Origin: a virus
DNA length: 64,000 nucleotides
IMG/VR virus record: IMGVR_UViG_3300044213_000107
Span: 1-64,000 of that record
Direction: 5' to 3' (one strand)
The notes below the pieces were generated by a model. That model did not search any database. It was given only the letters and a program-made list of their open reading frames with translations, and was not told the origin of the DNA. The position numbers and the translations under genes were made by a program. Of this stretch, positions 16,663-24,361 are shown piece by piece. Each line of letters opens with the position of its first letter. Within the stretch, counting starts at the first letter, position 1.

Positions 16663-17931
16663 TTAGTAATAGATACTATAAATTTTCTTAACATCTAAAT
16701 CTGGATGAAAGCGTTGTACTTGGTCTAAACAAAAATGTATTATAGCATAATCATCTGCAAATTTACTAGAGCGTGTTAGTTCTTTCATATAACTATGGGC
16801 AAATCTAATTTTTTCATAGTCTGATCCAGTGAAGTCGCAGTCTAAATTATCGGCAACTTGATCTGCGACTGATTGCGGAACGCTGGCAATACCAAAGTTA
16901 ATGTCTGCGTGCCAGACTAAATTTGGTTCAGCAATACTGAAACGATTTTTGGGATAACGCTTAACCAAGTACCGCCAGAAATCCATAACATGATGAAAGT
17001 TTAAACTTGTAAGTGTAGTAATTACATTTACCTTAACTGACTTACCTAGCAGTTGTTGTTCTAGTTGCCATGCCATGAGTAAATCAACATTAGATTCTAT
17101 GCTAGGCCAATCACTTGGTGTTCTTTGGATGTAGGCTATTTCGTCCATGCCATCTAGGCTTAGATTAAGTTCTATAGTTTGATATTTGCTCAGAGTATCA
17201 AGCAAGCGACGATTAATATTTGTACAGTTGGTACTGGGCCAAACTTTTATCTGTTGACTGTATCCTAGTTCTACTAGTCGTTCTAAAAAATCTATGTTTT
17301 CTTTAACCAGTGTGGGTTCGCCACCTGTGATAAACAAACTGCGAATACTGTTATAATGGTCTGCAAATACCCGTTCTAGTCCAATTGACACGGGCCAATC
17401 AAACACAGTATTAAAATCTGTGTCGTGATTAAGTGGTGGAATGATACCTGGAACAAATGTTAGTTCCTGTGGTGTGTCGACAAAGCGTTTAAAAAACTTA
17501 CCAAAGTTTGTGCTAAATGCAGGATTACACATTTTGCATGCAAGGTTGCAAAGATTCCCTGAACTAACTTGAAAGTCAAATGCTAACTTAGATAAGCGAC
17601 CATTATTTTCTTTGGCTTCTGTGATACGGTCTTGTATAGATTCAACGGGAATTCTATTTAATGTTTTAAGTCGTAGACTATTGCCGGCGGCAGCTTCTTG
17701 TTCCCAACACACACGACATGCTTCGGGCTTTTCTCCGACAATTAAACTTTGTCTAAGGCTTTGTAGCCGATCACTGTTCCAAGCTTCTGTTAGTGTGTGC
17801 GTTGCAATGTTGTAGACATCACCGTTGGCATCCGTGTGCTCGCCGCTTATTGCCGCACAACAATATTTTATTTCACCGTTGGGTTCGATGTCAGTGTGTG
17901 CAAACGGATAAGGACAAATCGTTGAACTCAT
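16663..17931 (-). CDS. radical SAM protein with N-terminal SPASM-like domain (B)
   Basis: 422 residues. N-terminal cysteine domain CPYPF (Cys6), PNGEIKYCC (24-25) and CRVC (72, 75), then the barrel motif SGNLCNLACKMC (Cys128, 132, 135), identical in spacing to protein A, and ITGGEPTLVKEN. The C-terminal part carries NLSLDG and NVITTLTS strands. Substrate unknown. ATGA overlap with the small membrane gene upstream; 20 bases ahead of gp43. Confidence 0.88.
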   Translation of the reverse strand: MSSTICPYPFAHTDIEPNGEIKYCCAAISGEHTDANGDVYNIATHTLTEAWNSDRLQSLRQSLIVGEKPEACRVCWEQEAAAGNSLRLKTLNRIPVESIQDRITEAKENNGRLSKLAFDFQVSSGNLCNLACKMCNPAFSTNFGKFFKRFVDTPQELTFVPGIIPPLNHDTDFNTVFDWPVSIGLERVFADHYNSIRSLFITGGEPTLVKENIDFLERLVELGYSQQIKVWPSTNCTNINRRLLDTLSKYQTIELNLSLDGMDEIAYIQRTPSDWPSIESNVDLLMAWQLEQQLLGKSVKVNVITTLTSLNFHHVMDFWRYLVKRYPKNRFSIAEPNLVWHADINFGIASVPQSVADQVADNLDCDFTGSDYEKIRFAHSYMKELTRSSKFADDYAIIHFCLDQVQRFHPDLDVKKIYSIYY

Positions 17932-18239
17932 TCTAATGCGTGTATGATTAATTTAATTAGGCCAACCATGTCAATGCAGAACAATAGCGCATAGTTAGCC
18001 AGCATGCCAAAACTGCCCCGAGTCCAGGCGGCCCAGGCATACACTAGAGTACTGGCTACCCATATGCAATACAATTGCAATAGTGGTGGATTAGGCAAGA
18101 ATATTGTCATGCCTAATGCACATCCTACGCTACCAAACCAACCTGCGATTTCTAAACAAAATCGCAGAGGCCACTCACGGTAGTCTCTGCGTGCCCAATC
18201 AAGAGTATTATTGTACCATGACGAAATGGTTTGTTTCAC
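17928..18239 (-). CDS. small three-helix membrane protein, 103 aa
   Basis: After a basic N-terminus (WARRDYREWPLRF) there are three hydrophobic segments at about 27-45, 54-70 and 77-98, including WAAWTRGSFGMLANYALL. Similar unnamed membrane proteins are conserved in T4-like cyanophages (from memory). Couplings of four bases on both sides join it to the DsbA-like and radical SAM genes. Holin, pore or superinfection roles cannot be told apart. Confidence 0.7.
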   Translation of the reverse strand: MKQTISSWYNNTLDWARRDYREWPLRFCLEIAGWFGSVGCALGMTIFLPNPPLLQLYCIWVASTLVYAWAAWTRGSFGMLANYALLFCIDMVGLIKLIIHALE

Positions 18240-18496
18240 AGGGTTTTACCTACAGTTTCTAAAATAGTATTTAGATCTTCGTGATCCCTATTTGTCTCGC
18301 CAAGTTTGGCTTTGTGAGCAATACGAATTGCTTTTTTTAGCACAGCAGGCTTAACTTCTAACTCTTCGGCCACTGCTTTGATAGTGTCATTTAACCCTGC
18401 GGTAAGGTCTTCAACTTCACGCATTACCTGCATACCTTCGTTGATGATTTGAGTTAATTTTGCTTTTTGTTCACTTCCAAACATTAATGATGCCAT
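18236..18496 (-). CDS. DsbA-like small DNA-binding protein (tentative)
   Basis: 86 residues, almost all helical: MREVEDLTAGLNDTIKAVAE, then LEVKPAVLKKAIRIAHKAKL, then an acidic C-terminal helix. Length and layout resemble T4 DsbA, a double-strand DNA-binding protein that aids late transcription; I assign this only by overall pattern. First gene of the gp43-region operon, with SD AAAGGA, divergent from the 18533 gene. Confidence 0.45.
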   Translation of the reverse strand: MASLMFGSEQKAKLTQIINEGMQVMREVEDLTAGLNDTIKAVAEELEVKPAVLKKAIRIAHKAKLGETNRDHEDLNTILETVGKTL

Positions 18497-18519
18497 ATAT
18501 TTCCTTTGTTTTTATGTTG

Positions 18520-18527
18520 AATAAATA
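18520..18527 (+). promoter_or_regulatory. late promoter box AATAAATA, leaderless layout
   Basis: The box ends five bases before the ATG at 18533. In T4 the late octamer spans -13 to -6, which would place +1 exactly on the A of ATG. No SD is present. Confidence 0.55.
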
Positions 18528-18532
18528 TTTTT

Positions 18533-19888
18533 ATGAATATCAATCACAATCAAGTTGCTGTCGTATTGTACGATAACATACTACCCCAATACAAGAGTGT
18601 TAGAGCAAACTTACACGATTTTACTGAATTTAAACTAAATGGTAAACAACAATTTACTATTTTTGAAACAGAAAATGTATCCGATACTTTAACTGAACTC
18701 ACCGATCGAGAATTTGATTGGGCAGTTGTTATTGCAATTGGTACATACCTGCAAGGACAACATACTGTATTTAATACTTTGGATTTTGTCACAAATGAAA
18801 ATAGTCCACTATGTTGTCATATTATAAACAAGAACAACTGTTTTTATATGGATAGCCAATATTTTGCCATAGATTTAAAAACATACAAACAATTAGGTTG
18901 TCCTAGATTCGAAGAAACTGATAACACACAAATTGAAATTCCTGACATTCTAAGAAGTACAGATAATGTACACGATGATTATACTCCGTGGTGGATCAAA
19001 CCCGGTAATGGAACAAAACAACAGTATTCGGGTATGGGCCACTTTGGAATTCAAGCGGTATCAACATATATAGATGCTGGATATCAAATTGTTAACATTC
19101 CGCAATCGGTTCGTAGTCAAAAGAATTATAGTTATCCAAATTGGAATTACAATGATCTAGTAAATTTAATTGCAGATCCCAAATATGCAGTTCCGGAAAA
19201 CACAGGATTATTTTGGTTTAATCGGGATCTGAAAGTATTAACAAATAGTTTGAATCATGGCTATTATGTTATAAACACAGAAACTTTTTCTCGCAGTCCA
19301 CGTTCGGATAAAACACCATTGGATGTATTCATTGGTGTGTGCGGAGGATTTAAACCTGCATGCATAGTAGGTAAAGATAATTTTAGTGAAGATACAAAAG
19401 TATATCTTTATGATATTAGTCAAGCTGCAATTGATTGGCAACGATATTTAAAAACAAATTGGGACGGCGACCTAGACAAATTTGAATCTACGTTCAATTC
19501 TTTTCAGTCACAAAACCCAACTTACATGCCATTGTATTATGCTCATGAACCAATGAAAATAAACATAGATTGGTTTTTACAATCAGCAAACTTATCCGCA
19601 GAAGAATTCACCGCTCGTTGGCAAAAATATTTAAAAATGCCAACGGAGTTTATAAATCTAAATTTATTAGACAATGATGCAGTTGATCAATTAATTGCAA
19701 TATCTAAGAATTGCTCAAAAGGTGCTTACATATGGACCAGTAATGCATTTTTTATGGATTATATAATGTTCTTTAAATCTCGTGCCTGGACAAATCAAAA
19801 ACAACAAGATTTTATCAATGAACTAACATCAAAGGCCACTAAAACTATAGTGTTGGAAAACTGTGGTCAATTGACATTTATCAAGTAG
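18533..19888 (+). CDS. unknown 451-aa protein with possible Rossmann half
   Basis: I do not recognise a family. The N-terminal part (to about 130) looks like an alpha/beta domain with WAVVIAIGTYLQG. The middle repeats aromatic segments such as YTPWWIKPGNGTKQQYSG. From about 275, VFIGVCGGFKPACIVGKD followed by KVYLYDISQAAIDWQ resembles a SAM-binding Gly motif and acidic strand, so a diverged methyltransferase is possible. It is one of five plus-strand genes and converges on the oxygenase gene with an eight-base overlap. Context is the tailoring cluster of radical SAM proteins and oxygenases. Confidence 0.75.
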   Translation: MNINHNQVAVVLYDNILPQYKSVRANLHDFTEFKLNGKQQFTIFETENVSDTLTELTDREFDWAVVIAIGTYLQGQHTVFNTLDFVTNENSPLCCHIINKNNCFYMDSQYFAIDLKTYKQLGCPRFEETDNTQIEIPDILRSTDNVHDDYTPWWIKPGNGTKQQYSGMGHFGIQAVSTYIDAGYQIVNIPQSVRSQKNYSYPNWNYNDLVNLIADPKYAVPENTGLFWFNRDLKVLTNSLNHGYYVINTETFSRSPRSDKTPLDVFIGVCGGFKPACIVGKDNFSEDTKVYLYDISQAAIDWQRYLKTNWDGDLDKFESTFNSFQSQNPTYMPLYYAHEPMKINIDWFLQSANLSAEEFTARWQKYLKMPTEFINLNLLDNDAVDQLIAISKNCSKGAYIWTSNAFFMDYIMFFKSRAWTNQKQQDFINELTSKATKTIVLENCGQLTFIK

Positions 19889-20549
19889 CGTGTATTAGTA
19901 TTACGTCTTTGTGATCAACGACGTTATATTTTCGCCAGTTACTACTTGCATGCACGTATGTGCGATCAAACATACCCAATGAACCTAATTCATAGTTGTA
20001 TATGCCATCTAGTTCTAGGTAATTACAGATAATGCGATTACCTAATACACAGTGGTCAACATCATCGGCATGGCTAAGCTCGGGCAATTGTTGACCTTGT
20101 TCTAATTGAGTATTAATTTCTAGCAGTCCTGCTATTAATTCTTCGTTTGTAAAAAATTCTTGTTTCCAAACTATAGTTTTAAAAATATTGTTGGTATTTT
20201 CATATAGTGGAATTATACAACTTTTACCTATTTGTTTAGCATTTCTGTCGCCAGGTTCGTCAACATGTATCGAATGTGGAAGAATTTGTCTTTGATAAGC
20301 AACATATAATTGCACATGTTGTTTCATTAGAGATCTAAATGTTTTTTCTATGATTTTAAATGCACGATCAGAATGATCTAATACAACTCTTAAATCTAAT
20401 ACATCTGTGTCTACATTGTAGATTTGTTTGGCTTTTTCTCTATCATATGGTCTACTAGTAACACGGTCTGTGGCGAACTTTTCTGCCATGTCAGATCTAA
20501 GCCATTCTATTTGTTCTAGCGTTAAAAAATTTTTAAAACTCTCAACCAT
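19881..20549 (-). CDS. 2-oxoglutarate/Fe(II) oxygenase-like protein
   Basis: 222 residues. PHSIHVDEPGD supplies a HxD pair and DRTYVHASSNWRKYNVVDHKD the distal His and Arg/Lys expected of the double-stranded beta-helix oxygenases. N-terminal 90 residues are helical and basic. It probably hydroxylates a protein or small molecule. Overlap of eight bases with the next oxygenase gene indicates coupling. Confidence 0.6.
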   Translation of the reverse strand: MVESFKNFLTLEQIEWLRSDMAEKFATDRVTSRPYDREKAKQIYNVDTDVLDLRVVLDHSDRAFKIIEKTFRSLMKQHVQLYVAYQRQILPHSIHVDEPGDRNAKQIGKSCIIPLYENTNNIFKTIVWKQEFFTNEELIAGLLEINTQLEQGQQLPELSHADDVDHCVLGNRIICNYLELDGIYNYELGSLGMFDRTYVHASSNWRKYNVVDHKDVILIHAT

Positions 20550-21252
20550 TTTGCGCTTTCTTATAACTGTCTAATACTAGTCGGTTCCAATTGGGGTTTT
20601 TAGGTTCGCCGTGTACTATTATATGATACCGAGGGATATCACTATCGTTGTATACTGCATGTGTAATCCCATTGTCAAATAAAAATACACTACCGGTATT
20701 TTTAAATGGTAAACATCCGTCTGTGGTAACCATATTACAACCTTCAGGATGATTTAAACTTATATTAACGGCTGCATGCAAATGCCTTCTTTGATTGTCT
20801 CGATGTGGAGTGATATATCCTCCGGGTTCTAACAACATATATCGTAGTCTATGATATTTGGTGTAGGGAAAGATATTTTTAAAATAGTTTACTGTAACAG
20901 GACAACGATCTTGAATTTCTGTCCAGGTATAAGGTGCAGTATCCCAGGTCATTCCGTAACTTTCTGCACTACCAGTGTGTGTTGCACTTATTCCGTGAAC
21001 ACATAAACTATGCCAGCCTTGATGACTATTTTCGTCACCACGATGTTCAACGAACAGTTCTCTGAGATTTTTAGCCTCCTCTAGCATTTCTGTATATGGA
21101 GCATCGATTAATAATTCTAGCCATGGAGCCATTGATTTTGTATACACCCATTCTGTTTGTTCCCACCAATTGGCAATATCTTCGGGAATATGCGGATACG
21201 TGAATGTATTGTTTTTATTTTCGTCTACAAATTTTTGTGCGGCCGGGTGCAT
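20542..21252 (-). CDS. aspartyl/asparaginyl beta-hydroxylase-like oxygenase
   Basis: 236 residues from ATG 21252, which has AAGGA seven bases upstream; a GTG at 21273 lies further up. The jelly-roll shows YITPHRDNQRR (HxD), NISLNHPEGCNM, FDNGITHAVYNDSDIPRYH (distal His and Arg). This is the aspartyl/asparaginyl hydroxylase layout; such enzymes use 2-oxoglutarate and oxygen to hydroxylate protein side chains or peptidyl residues. The leader between it and the upstream gene is an unusual GC-rich structured segment. Partner substrate may be made by the neighbouring radical SAM proteins. Confidence 0.8.
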   Translation of the reverse strand: MHPAAQKFVDENKNNTFTYPHIPEDIANWWEQTEWVYTKSMAPWLELLIDAPYTEMLEEAKNLRELFVEHRGDENSHQGWHSLCVHGISATHTGSAESYGMTWDTAPYTWTEIQDRCPVTVNYFKNIFPYTKYHRLRYMLLEPGGYITPHRDNQRRHLHAAVNISLNHPEGCNMVTTDGCLPFKNTGSVFLFDNGITHAVYNDSDIPRYHIIVHGEPKNPNWNRLVLDSYKKAQNG

Positions 21253-21276
21253 AGTTAAATCCTTGGTGCTCACTTT

Positions 21277-21347
21277 CGGGATGTTTGGGCACGACTCCTA
21301 CTAATCCCGGGCCAGCAGCCGGCCCACACCTCCGTTACGAATAACGG
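21277..21347 (-). ncRNA. GC-rich structured RNA leader (candidate)
   Basis: In a 98-base gap, three hairpins follow one another on the minus strand: CCGTTA-TTCG-TAACGG (21332-21347, a UUCG tetraloop), GGGCC-7-GGCCC (21309-21325) and CGGGAT-21-ATCCCG (21277-21309). Their GC content contrasts with the AT-rich genome. No T-run follows, so it is not a simple terminator. It lies before the beta-hydroxylase start and after a radical SAM stop; a cis-regulatory RNA, processing site or attenuator are possible. Confidence 0.5.
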
Positions 21348-21350
21348 GTC

Positions 21351-22502
21351 CTAAGGGTGTTTTAGTAGCTGATACGCTTCGGGAAATGTATCGGCAAAAT
21401 TCTCTTTACGTAGGGAATCATACCCATCGGTAACACGTTTAAATTCTTGTAATAACTCCGGCGAATTATCGACACCCATCTCAAGCTGTGGAATCAAATG
21501 TTTCACAGCAGTATTGGTTAATTTATTTTTAACAGCTTGTTTCATTGAATCAGGTGCTATACGCATATTTAAGTGCAATGGTCTATGCAGTATATTAAAT
21601 CCACATGTTATTCCACGTTGGTTAAAGTACTGCCATATATCACTGGCATAATATATATTTAACAAACTTACAGTAACACATACACTTAAAACAACATTTG
21701 GATTTTCTGCAGCTAACTGTTGATATTTTGATAAGTTAACTTCAATCTCTGACCATTTTGCAGGATAACGCATATACTCAAATTGTTTGCCAATGCCATC
21801 CATGCTAATACCTATATCAACACTACGAAACTTTTTAAAAATTTCATAGTAATCATCTCTCCATACGGTTCCGTTAGTGTTTATGTGTATATCTACCGTA
21901 TCGGCTAAAGGCAGTTGGCTTGCAGCAGCAAGTAGTGACCAAAGAGGTTCAATTAGCAACGGCTCGGCGCCGTACAGGTCATAATAAACTATATCTTGAG
22001 CCCATTGATTTAATGTAGCCCAGGTTGCACTATCATCGGCAAAACTTTGTTGCGCACCACGAAACTGTTCTAGATAAACGGGATACGATGTTTCATCCGC
22101 TTCCACATGATAGTAATCACGAATCCAACGACTGCTCGTATGAGGGTTACAGTGCCTACAAGCAAGGTTGCACAAATTACCGGGCTTGAGCATAATAACA
22201 CGAGGATGGTCCGTAGGTATAACATTGGCAAACTGTTCATTACTTAATAACCTTTTACTGCGCCTTCCGGCTGCTTCTTCGTCCCAGCAGTCTTGGCAGT
22301 TGTGATGTTGCTGATTTGATTTTAATGCACTGGCAATTTCTTGTCTTGTGGGACTCGCCCATGCGTCTTCTAGCGTATGTTGATCAAGTCGAATAAGTGA
22401 TTGATCGTGATGTTGAAACCAAACACGACTTTGATTACACATTGATGCATAGCCACCATTTTGTGTACTTAGTCCTAGATCGGCTAACACACAATAGGTC
22501 AT
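21351..22502 (-). CDS. radical SAM protein with divergent N-terminal Cys domain (C)
   Basis: 383 residues from ATG 22502, an ATGA overlap with the upstream radical SAM stop. N-terminal Cys at 4, 22, 69 and 72 (NCQDCWDEEAAGR) match the SPASM-like domain in sparse form. The radical SAM motif is NLCNLACRHC (111, 115, 118). The glycine motif is YGAEPLLIEP, with Ala replacing the usual second Gly of GGEP, which may alter SAM binding. Paired in one operon with protein D. Confidence 0.85.
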   Translation of the reverse strand: MTYCVLADLGLSTQNGGYASMCNQSRVWFQHHDQSLIRLDQHTLEDAWASPTRQEIASALKSNQQHHNCQDCWDEEAAGRRSKRLLSNEQFANVIPTDHPRVIMLKPGNLCNLACRHCNPHTSSRWIRDYYHVEADETSYPVYLEQFRGAQQSFADDSATWATLNQWAQDIVYYDLYGAEPLLIEPLWSLLAAASQLPLADTVDIHINTNGTVWRDDYYEIFKKFRSVDIGISMDGIGKQFEYMRYPAKWSEIEVNLSKYQQLAAENPNVVLSVCVTVSLLNIYYASDIWQYFNQRGITCGFNILHRPLHLNMRIAPDSMKQAVKNKLTNTAVKHLIPQLEMGVDNSPELLQEFKRVTDGYDSLRKENFADTFPEAYQLLKHP

Positions 22503-23635
22503 TGAAATTCGGGCCAAAGATCGGCAAATTTTAGTGGACTATCGGGCCAGTATGTGTGTTCTTGTTCTGCATGCCAATCGTATAAGGTTTGAGTTTCTGC
22601 ATCGGGATTGTTGGCCTTAACTAAATTAGCAGCTTGCTCTTTAAAAAATTCTGCGGACTGTGGATTATATTTGATACTTTTAATTAATTCTCGTGCAGAT
22701 TGTTGCATAAATTTGTTAGGCAAACTAAATGCACTCAATCTATGTGGATGTGTTAGTTCTGCCCAACGTATTGGTGGCAGTTGGTTGTCTGCAAAATATT
22801 CATGTATGCTGCTAATATCTAAACAATTATACACACTAAACTGACCAGTTACATTAACACTTTGATGTGGTGCAGCATCTTTTAATGTTTGTATGTTGTG
22901 CAGCATCAACTGCCAGTCTGCCCCATGCCGCACATATTCAAAACGATCTTCTATGGTTTCAAAACTTATATCCCAGGTAACATTGTCAAGCTCGGTTAGT
23001 CTACGAAATATTTTATTTTTTTCTAATGGAACACTAAGATTGGTTATTACATTTATGTGTACTGAATTGTCAATGACATCTAGTAGTAGTTCGTTTTCTT
23101 TTTGTAACAACGGCTCACCACCAAGTAGTCCTAGATTTTTAATTGTGCTGCGATGCTGAACAATATAATCCATTATGCCTTGGATGTCAGCATAGTCTGC
23201 ACGTTCAAGTGGGTGTCCTTTTAATTGAGCCCAAATACTGCTAGCTTCTGACCCACAGTATACACAACTTAAATTACAGGTATTTGACCAACGAATGTCG
23301 AGATTTTGTAGTGGTTGATCTTTTAAACTAACAATAGGTATAGTTCGACGTTCGGCAATATCGTTATACCATGTGCGTTCTGTTACAGGAGTGTGTCGTT
23401 CGCGATCAATGCAAATGCGGCAATTATCATGTTCTTGATTATTAACAATAGCTGTTTTAATTTCATCTAGTAGACTATTGTTAATTGCAGAATCTAAACT
23501 AACTTCTCGCAGATTTCCCAATTCTGTTTGGCCAGCACAACAGGTCTTATAAACACCCAACGGGTTTATATGTATATTTGTCCAAGGAGCATAGCAAAAG
23601 TTTGACCCAATATCCGGGGTTAAATTGATTGTCAT
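22499..23635 (-). CDS. radical SAM protein with N-terminal SPASM-like domain (D)
   Basis: 378 residues. N-terminal CYAPW (Cys14), PLGVYKTCC (32-33), LGNLREV and CRIC (72, 75) form the SPASM-like domain; the barrel motif is SNTCNLSCVYC (120, 124, 127), followed by LLGGEPLLQKEN. It most resembles protein A by eye. Late-like TTAAATAC sits three bases before ATG. Function unknown; tandem organisation with C suggests two successive reactions or two related substrates. Confidence 0.88.
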   Translation of the reverse strand: MTINLTPDIGSNFCYAPWTNIHINPLGVYKTCCAGQTELGNLREVSLDSAINNSLLDEIKTAIVNNQEHDNCRICIDRERHTPVTERTWYNDIAERRTIPIVSLKDQPLQNLDIRWSNTCNLSCVYCGSEASSIWAQLKGHPLERADYADIQGIMDYIVQHRSTIKNLGLLGGEPLLQKENELLLDVIDNSVHINVITNLSVPLEKNKIFRRLTELDNVTWDISFETIEDRFEYVRHGADWQLMLHNIQTLKDAAPHQSVNVTGQFSVYNCLDISSIHEYFADNQLPPIRWAELTHPHRLSAFSLPNKFMQQSARELIKSIKYNPQSAEFFKEQAANLVKANNPDAETQTLYDWHAEQEHTYWPDSPLKFADLWPEFQ

Positions 23636-23638
23636 TGT

Positions 23639-23646
23639 GTATTTAA
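23639..23646 (-). promoter_or_regulatory. late-like box TTAAATAC at a start codon
   Basis: Ends three bases before the ATG of radical SAM gene D, with no SD between. Weaker match than the TATAAATA class. Confidence 0.3.
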
Positions 23647-23649
23647 CTA

Positions 23650-24297
23650 TTATTTTAAAGCATGGGGCAATAAAGTATTCAGCCTTATCTGTATAGTCAG
23701 TAATAATTCATCATAATTTAATGGTTTAGGAGTCTGCATGTGAATACTAAGCCAATTTAACGGTATATCTTCATAAAATATTTCTTGGTCATATCTAATA
23801 GAATTACTTCTGGGATCTTGTAAAATGCTTTCAAGTATAGATTCATCTATAATAGACATGTCTATATCAATAGGAGAATTTTCAACATCAGCATATGCAT
23901 CACGCACTAATTTTTCTTCAGTAGTGTACCACCATATATTTCTTTTTTTAGCAATATACAAACTCTCTATTCTCTCTATTTCATTTTTTCTTTGTAATTT
24001 TATTATATATGCATCACTCATTATTTTTTCTAAAAGTGATCTTGGATATTTAACAGGTTTAGAATGAGTGTCAGGGTAGTCTATTAGATTATGATTTGGT
24101 GTTTTTAAAATATATTGATCGTTGTTTGCGGCAAAATCTAAGAAATCTAAAAATTCAGATGCATTGTGTTCAGGTTCTAAAAATAATCTAAGAGACGGAT
24201 ATAAAGAATGAAGATACGTTGCAAATACATTGCTGCCAGTTCTTGGTCGACAAGCAATGACTATTGGAAATTTGTTTATATTATTGAAGAAGTCCAT
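23650..24297 (-). CDS. sulfotransferase-like P-loop protein
   Basis: 215 residues. The N-terminal PIVIACRPRTGSNVFATYLHS is a sulfotransferase-type phosphosulfate-binding loop (RTGSN), followed by FLEPEHNAS and ILKTPNH, which fit the strand order of the family. The C-terminal part is charged and ends with an amphipathic helix. The acceptor is unknown. Its own promoter region, with TATAAT and TTAAATAC, lies upstream, and it stops 14 bases before the radical SAM pair. Confidence 0.65.
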   Translation of the reverse strand: MDFFNNINKFPIVIACRPRTGSNVFATYLHSLYPSLRLFLEPEHNASEFLDFLDFAANNDQYILKTPNHNLIDYPDTHSKPVKYPRSLLEKIMSDAYIIKLQRKNEIERIESLYIAKKRNIWWYTTEEKLVRDAYADVENSPIDIDMSIIDESILESILQDPRSNSIRYDQEIFYEDIPLNWLSIHMQTPKPLNYDELLLTIQIRLNTLLPHALK

Positions 24298-24326
24298 ATG
24301 ATAGGTCTACAGATACTGCAGAAATA

Positions 24327-24359
24327 ATTATAATGTATTTAATCTGTAATTTTTACAGA
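24327..24359 (-). promoter_or_regulatory. promoter region with hairpin
   Basis: The 64-base gap holds a 7-bp hairpin TCTGTAA-3-TTACAGA (24343-24359), TTAAATAC (24335-24342) and a perfect TATAAT (24327-24332) without a good -35. The hairpin has no T-run, so it is not a clear terminator for the amidoligase gene. Confidence 0.35.
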
Positions 24360-24361
24360 CT

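Noticed and set aside
21277-21360. HDV-like self-cleaving ribozyme on the plus strand
   Set aside because: A CCTAAGGG string after a hairpin recalls the J4/2 region, but I could not place P1, P2 and P3 in the required nested order.
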